Virus record (IMG/VR): IMGVR_UViG_3300012936_000186
Location: 1-22,871 of that record
Reading direction: 5' to 3' (one strand)
Length of the DNA stretch: 22,871 nt
DNA from: a virus
Shown here: in pieces, positions 14,414-20,775 of the stretch
Layout of the letters: each line of letters starts with the position of its first letter
Numbering within the stretch: the first letter of the stretch is position 1
Notes under the pieces: model-generated
Database searches by the model: none
Seen by the model: only the letters and a program-made list of their open reading frames with translations
What the model was told of the DNA's origin: nothing
Program-made: the position numbers and the translations under genes

Positions 14414-14795
14414 TAAAAAACAATTAGCAAAAAAGTTAGATAATATTACTAAAAATGTTGCTAAACGCGGTGTTTATGTGGTTAAAAAAGTTGATCCTGG
14501 CTTTCATGTAGTTAATTATGTAACAAATAAAGTTTATGCTGAAAATGTTCCTTTTATTAAAGTAGCAAAAGATATTTGTACAACACTTAATGATAAAAAA
14601 GTTAAAGACAAGCCAGACTCACAAAGAATTAACAAGTTATGTGATAAATTTTATAAGCATTATAATGATATTCATTTTTACAAGCACACAATCTACTCAA
14701 CAAAAGACTTAGAACGTAGACTAATAGCACAGACTCGTTTGGAAGAAAGTGTTATGATGCTCAAAGAAGTCAAATACCAACTTTCTATCTACTAA
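14376..14795 (+). CDS. Basic helical hypothetical protein (start uncertain)
   Basis: This frame is open to 14795 and encodes a basic protein: NYNKKQLAKKLDNITKNVAK, then a possible small beta element (RGVYVVKKVDPGFHVVNYVT), then helices (INKLCDKFYKHYNDIH, and TKDLERRLIAQTRLEESVMM). No ATG lies near a natural start. The ATG at 14319 is deep inside the upstream gene, whereas TTG 14376 has an AAAGG 8 nt upstream. Alternatively this is the 3' half of the 14192 gene, separated by a one-base difference in an A7 run or by +1 frameshifting. The amino-acid character is continuous across the junction. The function is unknown. Confidence 0.55.
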   Translation: MATKSTHKKRNYNKKQLAKKLDNITKNVAKRGVYVVKKVDPGFHVVNYVTNKVYAENVPFIKVAKDICTTLNDKKVKDKPDSQRINKLCDKFYKHYNDIHFYKHTIYSTKDLERRLIAQTRLEESVMMLKEVKYQLSIY

Positions 14796-14799
14796 AAAC

Positions 14800-14821
14800 T
14801 TTTCAAATATTTTCTTGAAAA
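14800..14821 (+). repeat. AT-rich inverted repeat before late promoter
   Basis: TTTTCAA (14800-14806), 8-nt loop, TTGAAAA (14815-14821), ending 1 nt before the GATAAATA at 14823. It is a 7-bp stem without a following T-tract, so at best a weak terminator of the upstream genes. Confidence 0.35.
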
Positions 14822-14822
14822 T

Positions 14823-14830
14823 GATAAATA
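14823..14830 (+). promoter_or_regulatory. T4-type late promoter (GATAAATA)
   Basis: Exact GATAAATA 33 nt before the ATG at 14864. An AT-only inverted repeat (TATAA, loop CAT, TTATA at 14835-14847) and AGGAAG at 14852-14857 follow. Confidence 0.8.
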
Positions 14831-14863
14831 AGACTATAACATTTATATTTTAGGAAGATTATC

Positions 14864-16192
14864 ATGTTTATAAGAGAATTTAACCCAGCAGGAAAAACAA
14901 AGATTGATAAAATCAATAAGTTGTTATCCGAGCAATTCGGAGTGAAAATTGGTACTGGATTTCCTAAAAAAGAAAAACTTGAAACAGTTAGAGAAATGTC
15001 AAATATGGCAATTGTCAAACTTAAAGGAACCAGTAAACAATTTCAACTCGAACCTGAATATGCAAAATATTTAGGAATAAAAGATGTAATAGATACTATG
15101 CTAACAGAAGGCATGTATGCTGAATCACCAGCATATCAGTCCATGAAGCAAGAGCTAAATGACAACATTATCAAACTAATGGATTCAGGTTGTACTAATG
15201 AAGAAGCAATTTCACAATGTATGAACGACTTCAGAAAAGATCCTAGATATTCATATGATGATGAGCACATTAAGCCTATGGTTGTTTTAATGGCACAAAG
15301 ATATTTAGATGAGGCCGGTTGTGCTTCAGAATCAGTTGAGCACCCACTATCCAGTTCAATTAATGAGTTCCTTTTAAGTGAGTTGGCAAGAGAAACAGGT
15401 GTTGAACTTGATGAAAAAGGTTTCGGTGCTATAGAAGAAAAACTTAATGCATTTGCAACAGCAAGTGGTAAAAGCAGAGACTCAGTTGTAGAATTCCTTA
15501 ATGGGTTAGAGGAAGATGCAGTTGTAAATGGTATAAAATTCTTTGGTGCTAAAATTAGAGAAGCCAATTTTGCTGAAGCAACAAGATATGGTCATAGCCT
15601 TAGAGATAAAGGCATGAGCGATGAAGAAATTGGAAAAGAATTAAACATGTCAGCAGACGAAGTTAAAGACATGTTATCTAAAACTGAAGAAAAACCAAAA
15701 GCAAAAGCCAAAAAAGAAAGTATGTTTGATGACATCATAGACGATATGTTAGCAGAAGAACTTGAAGGCACATCAGTAGAAGAAGCAGAAGTTGTTATGG
15801 CTGTTAGAGCATTAGCAGACGACATTCAGGACCACGTTGAGAGATTGGGTAGAATGGTAAACGAAGATATTCCTGCTATTGCTGATCAAATGATACACGA
15901 ATTTGGTGCTGACAAGGCCGCTCAGTTTAAAGACTCAGCAGAGCAAACATTAAGTACAGCATTAGAAAGTGCCAAGCAAGCCAAAGACGGAGTAAATGAA
16001 TTAGTAGGCAGTATTACTGGTGAAGAAATGAATTTATCCTCAGGCGGAATTGGTGACTTAGGTGGTGACGATATGGCTGAACCAGGAATGGACGATTTAG
16101 GTGGTGACGACTTAGGAGATATAGATGTCAACGAACCAGCGGCGGCTGGACCTGAAGAAGAGCCATTGGGAAGAGCACCTATAGAGGTGTAA
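14864..16192 (+). CDS. Acidic tagged virion protein (442 aa)
   Basis: The start is fixed by AGGAAG 6 nt upstream and the late promoter at 14823. The N-terminus MFIREFNPAGKTKIDKINKL followed by LSE is a long capsid-targeting-like peptide, with (I/L)xE at residues 3-5 (IRE) and 21-23 (LSE). The body is helical and acidic. One helix-turn-helix-like stretch is visible (KGMSDEEIGKELNMSADEVK, about residues 250-269). The C-terminal 60 residues are Gly/Asp-rich and disordered (GGDDMAEPGMDDLGGDDLGD and following). No enzyme motif is seen. It starts a late unit with the next two genes. I infer an internal or prohead-core-like protein; a scaffold-like role would fit its acidity but is unproven. Confidence 0.82.
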   Translation: MFIREFNPAGKTKIDKINKLLSEQFGVKIGTGFPKKEKLETVREMSNMAIVKLKGTSKQFQLEPEYAKYLGIKDVIDTMLTEGMYAESPAYQSMKQELNDNIIKLMDSGCTNEEAISQCMNDFRKDPRYSYDDEHIKPMVVLMAQRYLDEAGCASESVEHPLSSSINEFLLSELARETGVELDEKGFGAIEEKLNAFATASGKSRDSVVEFLNGLEEDAVVNGIKFFGAKIREANFAEATRYGHSLRDKGMSDEEIGKELNMSADEVKDMLSKTEEKPKAKAKKESMFDDIIDDMLAEELEGTSVEEAEVVMAVRALADDIQDHVERLGRMVNEDIPAIADQMIHEFGADKAAQFKDSAEQTLSTALESAKQAKDGVNELVGSITGEEMNLSSGGIGDLGGDDMAEPGMDDLGGDDLGDIDVNEPAAAGPEEEPLGRAPIEV

Positions 16193-16193
16193 A

Positions 16194-16523
16194 ATGCTAA
16201 TACGTGATATTATCAGAGAAGGGTACGAAGCAGACTTAATCCAAAAAGTACAAGACATACTTGTAATGAAAATGGACTCTGGTGATTCACTATCTACAGA
16301 AGAATTTCAAAATTTGTTAAAAGACGAAGGTTATATTGCAACCACAGACGAAGTCATAAAAGCAGTAAATGACAGTGGTTATGCAAGTAGCATAGATAAA
16401 GAACAAATTAAACTTAAAAATCAAATGCCTGCAGACGTTGATACTGGTGAAGAAGAGCCATCAGTAGATGTAGGTAAAATGGCTGGCGATCAAGCCATGA
16501 AGGATATTAAGTCGGAGTTATAA
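16194..16523 (+). CDS. Small acidic tagged virion protein
   Basis: A 109-residue protein whose ATG lies 1 nt after the previous stop. The N-terminus MLIRDIIRE|GYEADL is nearly the same as that of the 13906 gene (MLIREIITE), although the bodies are unrelated, which shows a transferable tag. The body is a helical, EF-like alternation of helices (ADLIQKVQDILVMKMDSGDS, then STEEFQNLLKDEGYIATTDE) and a disordered acidic tail. I see no proper calcium loop. It overlaps the next gene by TAATG. I infer a capsid-internal protein. Confidence 0.8.
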   Translation: MLIRDIIREGYEADLIQKVQDILVMKMDSGDSLSTEEFQNLLKDEGYIATTDEVIKAVNDSGYASSIDKEQIKLKNQMPADVDTGEEEPSVDVGKMAGDQAMKDIKSEL

Positions 16524-16843
16524 TGGCAAATATATTTGTAAATGCAACACAGGCCAGAAAGGATAGTAGAAATAATAGTGTTATCCATTCTGAAGTCAGA
16601 GCTATTGAAAGTATAGTTTTAGCAAATGTAGATGCAGGAGTTCTTTATGCAAATGTAAAGTCCTCATCTGAAATGACAAACAGTAATGTTTATTACAATG
16701 TATGGAATAGCATTACTACAGACCCTACTAAATTAGATCAAATGAACTATGTTAAAAAACACTTCGAGGATCTTGGATACGGAGTGAGTGTAGTCACAAA
16801 TTTAGATTCCAATAATACAATAAGTTGGAATATTTCCTGGTAA
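16523..16843 (+). CDS. Conserved-type small marine phage protein (MANIFVNATQARKDSRNN)
   Basis: A 106-residue protein starting in a TAATG overlap. It begins MANIFVNATQARKDSRNNSV, continuing IHSEVRAIESIVLANVDAG, which resembles, from memory, small proteins of T4-like cyanophages annotated as hypothetical or structural. The N-terminal half is helical; the C-terminal half (VSVVTNLDSNNTISWNISW) is strand-rich. It is not tagged for the capsid. The family resemblance is not verified. The function is unknown; a virion role is inferred from the late operon. Confidence 0.75.
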   Translation: MANIFVNATQARKDSRNNSVIHSEVRAIESIVLANVDAGVLYANVKSSSEMTNSNVYYNVWNSITTDPTKLDQMNYVKKHFEDLGYGVSVVTNLDSNNTISWNISW

Positions 16844-16864
16844 ATACTTAGTAAATTATTTTAC
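16839..16864 (+). promoter_or_regulatory. Weak late-promoter-like motif with short stem
   Basis: GGTAAATA (16839-16846) differs from GATAAATA at one base and overlaps the end of the upstream gene. GTAAA (16851-16855), loop TTAT, TTTAC (16860-16864) forms a 5-bp stem just before the nuclease ATG. No Shine-Dalgarno is visible here. Confidence 0.25.
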
Positions 16865-16869
16865 ATTAT

Positions 16870-17538
16870 ATGCTGATATCAAAATACGACTATCCGTCCT
16901 TGCGACGAATTCAAACAAAACAAGGTAGACAATATGTTGGTGAGGATGATAATCCTGTACCAAGTGTTACTACTATCTTAGGTGATACTGGTGATAAGAC
17001 AGCTCTTATTGCCTGGCGTAAACGTGTAGGAGAAGCAGAAGCAACTCGTATAAGCACAGAGTCTGCAGGACTTGGTACAAAAGTTCACAATGCATTAGAA
17101 AAATATATACTTGGCGAAGAATGGGATAATTTTGGAACCAATGTTGTAAGCCAATTAGCAAAAACAATGACAACAAACATGATAAATGAAGCCTTTTCAA
17201 AGGTAGATGAATTATATGGTGTTGAGGTTGGACTTATTGCACAAGGTTTATATGCAGGAACATCAGATGCTATAGGAATGTATGAAGGCCAAGAAGCAAT
17301 TATAGACTTCAAAACAGCCAAAAAGATGAAAAAACGTGAGTGGATAGATGATTATTTTTTACAAGGTTGTGCCTATGCACTTGCTCATAACGAAATGTTT
17401 GGTACAAACATATCTAAAATAGCAATACTAATGGTAGATAGAGACGGCAAAGTAAAAGATTTTGTTATAGAAGGCCCAGAGTACGAAAAATATTGTGAAA
17501 TGTGGTCAGAAAGACTAGCAACTTACTATTCAAAATAA
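16870..17538 (+). CDS. PD-(D/E)XK family nuclease (RecB/Cas4-like exonuclease)
   Basis: A 222-residue protein beginning MLISKYDYPSLRRIQTKQGR, a usual length for stand-alone phage members. The RecB/Cas4-type motifs are present: H73 in GTKVHNALEKYI; D133 in GLYAGTSDAIGM; D146-F-K148 in AIIDFKTAKK, the core D...DxK metal site; and Q165-x-x-x-Y169 in LQGCAYALAHN (motif IV). A Mg-dependent DNA exonuclease is expected, for recombination, replication or genome processing. The second residues (LIS) superficially resemble the capsid-targeting tags, but no (I/L)xE site follows. No ribosome site is visible, so the start is set by the first in-frame ATG. Confidence 0.88.
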   Translation: MLISKYDYPSLRRIQTKQGRQYVGEDDNPVPSVTTILGDTGDKTALIAWRKRVGEAEATRISTESAGLGTKVHNALEKYILGEEWDNFGTNVVSQLAKTMTTNMINEAFSKVDELYGVEVGLIAQGLYAGTSDAIGMYEGQEAIIDFKTAKKMKKREWIDDYFLQGCAYALAHNEMFGTNISKIAILMVDRDGKVKDFVIEGPEYEKYCEMWSERLATYYSK

Positions 17539-17548
17539 ATTCAAAAAT

Positions 17549-17556
17549 GATAAATA
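17549..17556 (+). promoter_or_regulatory. T4-type late promoter (GATAAATA)
   Basis: Exact GATAAATA 25 nt before the ATG at 17582, overlapping an 8-nt palindrome TACTAGTA (17555-17562). AGGAG follows at 17567-17571. Confidence 0.8.
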
Positions 17557-17581
17557 CTAGTAGTTCAGGAGAATTATTAGT

Positions 17582-20260
17582 ATGGCAACAGCAAATAACA
17601 ATGTAGTTATATCCAGAATCCAAAATAGGAGAGGCCTTAAGCAGGACCTTCCTCAGCCTTTAAGAGAAGGTGAAATTGGATTAGCATTAGATAGTAGTCA
17701 AGTTTATATTGGCGGTGATATTGATTCATCTACATCAAACATCAGTAGTTTTGAATCTACTACAAGTTCTATTACATTAACACAAGATGTAGCCAATACA
17801 AGAATAATTCATTTTACTGTACCTCATAAAAGATTATTAGCAGGTCATTTTGATGGTGTAAGCACTATTGCAAACTGGTCTACATCTTCAAATACATATA
17901 CAGGAAGTGGATTGCCAGTATTTTCAGATGAAATAACACCTGTAGTAACAAGCTCAGTAGATGCTACTGTACACAATGCTGTTTTTCAAAGTAATATAAT
18001 TACACTTACAGCATCTAACTCTTATATAGGAGTAGGTGACGTTGTTACAGGAAATGACATAACAGGTACTGCAACAGTTAGTTCTATAGATGGTGCTAAT
18101 ATTACAGTATCAAGTAATCAAACATTAGGTAATGCAAATACAATAAGTTTTACACCTAACAATATAAAGAGTATTTCTACAAACGAAAATTTTAAAGCAT
18201 CAGATATAACTGTAGTTAAAAATGAAACAGTTTTATTAGGTGATAATGCTAACTATACCCCGGCAACATCTAAAGATTACAGTTTTAGTACTTCAACTTT
18301 AGCAAGTAATACGCATGTATTAAATTTTAGAGTAGCACCACTTACTAGTGATAAAATTGCAGTAACGTATTATAGTAATGCTAGTGTAATAAAAGCATTA
18401 TCAAACAGTGGTGTAATATACGCAGGTTCATCTACAAACAGTTTTTATACTGATTATAGTGTACCAACTTATAGACAATTAAATCATGATTTAGTAAGAG
18501 TTTCACCATCAGCAGGAACAGGACATATAGGTTTAGATTATAAACATATTGCTGTTTTTGAAGACAGTACAGCAGTTTCAAATCCAACAGGACTTGTTTT
18601 AGGTAATTTTTTAATAAGTGATAATTCTTTAAAGAGTACAGCAAATGTTGGAATTAGTGCAAGTGGAACAACAGTTACAATAAGTACAGGTTCAAGTAAT
18701 TCACCAGCATATGGTAATTCAGGTGCTACATATGATTTTGTTTACCTTACAGATTTAGATTCAAGTTGTTGGCTTGAAGGAAAAGCATTAGCAGTTAGTA
18801 ATGTTCAATCCAGCACTATGGAAGTCAGTTTACCATCAGGTAATAGTGTTGCTACATTAAGAGCAGTAACATCAGGAGCATCTGGTGCCGGAAATGCAGT
18901 TACAATTACAGGTAATGTGGAAGGATTAGTACAAGGTGATTATGTTTACTTCACAGGCTCAAACGCAAGTGTGTTTAGTGCAAATCCTTATCAAGTTACA
19001 GGTGTAAGTGGCACTACAAGTTTTACAGTGGTCCAAAGTGGTGTAAGTGAAATAGCAGGTGATTTAAATTATATTAACTATGGTTCAGATAACACTGGTG
19101 GCAATATACAATTAATAAGTTCACTACATGGTTTACCTGTTAGTAGTCAAATAGATTTAAGTAGCTCATCTAATACTTCAGCAATAGCAAATGGTACTAA
19201 AACATTATTAAGCACTAGGGTTACAAATAATACTTTCTTTATTCCAAGTACTGCGGCTGTAGTAGGAGACGTTAATGCATCGTTTAGCCCTGTGTTAGGT
19301 AGTGCAACAGTAACACATCATACACCAATAAATAGCATTGATTTATCAAATGTAGTTACTCTAGACAATGTTATAAGTACTTTCCAGGGACTTGCAGAGT
19401 TTCCAAATTTAACATATATACCTGGAACAACTAATCAAGTATATATTTCAACCAAAGCATCATTCGATAGTTTAGGTTCATCAACATCTGGTGGTGTTGA
19501 ATTTACATTACATGAAGATTCAGCAGGAACTATGTCAGCATTAAGTTTGCCTATAGGTAGTAAAACAAGAGGTACTCACACAATAAAAGCCAAATTAGAA
19601 CAATGGTTACATAATTTGGTTGTTGATAAAAATGTTCCTTTATTTACTAGTGCTCAGTCTAATGATAAGTTTTACACTTCTGGTACTAATTTAGGAACTT
19701 ACACACTTGCAATTACCAATGAAGATGACAACAAATTTATTACATTCCATGGAAGAGACCAAGCAAGTGACTTTAACCATATTGTAAATCAAATTTATTT
19801 TAAAACAGCAAATCCTGATATAAAAGGTTTGCTTAATATTAGAACAAACATAGAATTATTAACATCAGAATCCAGTGGTGGTGGTTCTAAAGTTACAACA
19901 TTTGATGATGTTGAATCCGTTGCCATACCTGCCGCAGGAAATACCACAGTAGCAACAATTTCTACAGTAAGTTATGACTCTTATATAATAGATTATACAG
20001 TAGACTTTACAGGAACAAGTGATGGTAATTATAGACGTGTTGGGCAATTACATGCAAGTAGTTTTTATAATAGTTCAACAGGTAATGCTACAGTTGTATT
20101 TAGAGACGATGCATCAGAAGTAGCAGACACAGTTACAGGTAGTGTTAGTTTTACAGCAGAATTAAATCCTGCTAACAACACAGATATTGTAGTAAATGCT
20201 ATTAGTACCGTAAACAAAATTACTTCAATGAAATATATTACAAGACGTTGGAACTCTTAA
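17582..20260 (+). CDS. Large beta-rich tail fibre/structural protein with Mtd-N-like start
   Basis: An 892-residue protein with a late promoter and AGGAG. Residues 9-46 (ISRIQNRRGLKQDLPQPL, then REGEIGLALDSSQVYIGGD) match the start of many phage receptor-binding proteins: an RRG box, then PL..GEIG.A.D...YIG, as in the N-terminal domain of the major tropism determinant. Most of the rest is Ser, Thr, Asn and Gly-rich strand (segments such as DVVTGNDITGTATVSSIDG and GNAVTITGNVEGLVQGDYVY), typical of tail fibres and adhesins. The last 130 residues (from VTTFDDVESVAIPAAGNTTV to the ITRRWNS end) look like a terminal phage structural beta-sandwich domain. I infer a tail or baseplate-attached fibre. 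Host specificity cannot be read from it. Confidence 0.82.
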   Translation: MATANNNVVISRIQNRRGLKQDLPQPLREGEIGLALDSSQVYIGGDIDSSTSNISSFESTTSSITLTQDVANTRIIHFTVPHKRLLAGHFDGVSTIANWSTSSNTYTGSGLPVFSDEITPVVTSSVDATVHNAVFQSNIITLTASNSYIGVGDVVTGNDITGTATVSSIDGANITVSSNQTLGNANTISFTPNNIKSISTNENFKASDITVVKNETVLLGDNANYTPATSKDYSFSTSTLASNTHVLNFRVAPLTSDKIAVTYYSNASVIKALSNSGVIYAGSSTNSFYTDYSVPTYRQLNHDLVRVSPSAGTGHIGLDYKHIAVFEDSTAVSNPTGLVLGNFLISDNSLKSTANVGISASGTTVTISTGSSNSPAYGNSGATYDFVYLTDLDSSCWLEGKALAVSNVQSSTMEVSLPSGNSVATLRAVTSGASGAGNAVTITGNVEGLVQGDYVYFTGSNASVFSANPYQVTGVSGTTSFTVVQSGVSEIAGDLNYINYGSDNTGGNIQLISSLHGLPVSSQIDLSSSSNTSAIANGTKTLLSTRVTNNTFFIPSTAAVVGDVNASFSPVLGSATVTHHTPINSIDLSNVVTLDNVISTFQGLAEFPNLTYIPGTTNQVYISTKASFDSLGSSTSGGVEFTLHEDSAGTMSALSLPIGSKTRGTHTIKAKLEQWLHNLVVDKNVPLFTSAQSNDKFYTSGTNLGTYTLAITNEDDNKFITFHGRDQASDFNHIVNQIYFKTANPDIKGLLNIRTNIELLTSESSGGGSKVTTFDDVESVAIPAAGNTTVATISTVSYDSYIIDYTVDFTGTSDGNYRRVGQLHASSFYNSSTGNATVVFRDDASEVADTVTGSVSFTAELNPANNTDIVVNAISTVNKITSMKYITRRWNS

Positions 20261-20272
20261 TAAACCAAAATA

Positions 20273-20704
20273 ATGTTTTTTAAAAATCATTCTGCAAATG
20301 ATCGTCTATCTATATGGCGAAATTTAAGACAAAAAGAATTTAACACATCTAAAGATCTTGTAGCAGAATACGAAAACATCAAAGTTTTATCCAGATACAT
20401 AGATTATTATACGCCTAAAAGTTGGCCTAATCCTTTTGAAATAGTTAGTGAAGGGTATTTTTGCCACAGTGGTGTAACACTTTTAATTACTAGTCATTTA
20501 TTGCACAAAAACTTCATATCTAGTAATGAAATCCAACTTCCAGTGATAAGTAATAACATAGATGGAACACATGGATTAGTCCTTGTTGATAATAACGATG
20601 TCTATAATTTCGTTCCAGGTAAAATAATTGACCTGGATTACGTTAAAGAAAACAGCACAATATTTACGGTCCATAAACTAGCCAAAAATCAATTTATATA
20701 TTGA
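20273..20704 (+). CDS. Hypothetical marine T4-like phage protein
   Basis: A 143-residue protein beginning MFFKNHSANDRLSIWRNLRQ, starting 12 nt after the fibre gene and probably co-transcribed. No clear ribosome site (AACCAAAATA) is seen. A distinctive core (YYTPKSWPNPFEIVSEGYFC, then HSGVTLLITSHLLH) is followed by strands (ISNNIDGTHGLVLVDNNDVY). It has no capsid tag. A similar SWP..FEIV core is familiar from marine phage hypothetical proteins, but I can assign no function. It is cysteine-poor and soluble in appearance. Confidence 0.75.
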   Translation: MFFKNHSANDRLSIWRNLRQKEFNTSKDLVAEYENIKVLSRYIDYYTPKSWPNPFEIVSEGYFCHSGVTLLITSHLLHKNFISSNEIQLPVISNNIDGTHGLVLVDNNDVYNFVPGKIIDLDYVKENSTIFTVHKLAKNQFIY

Positions 20705-20729
20705 CTTTTGTACAGTTTTATAGTAGACT

Positions 20730-20758
20730 TTGACAAACATAAATATATACTTTAGATA
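20730..20758 (+). promoter_or_regulatory. Candidate sigma70-type promoter of nrdA, with an overlapping late-like motif
   Basis: TTGACA (20730-20735), a 17-nt gap, then TAGATA (20753-20758) as a poor -10. Inside the gap is CATAAATA (20738-20745), which fits NATAAATA and lies 30 nt before the ATG. nrdA is early or middle in T4, so the sigma70-type reading is the more natural; both are tentative. Confidence 0.4.
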
Positions 20759-20775
20759 TACAATAAAGGACACAC

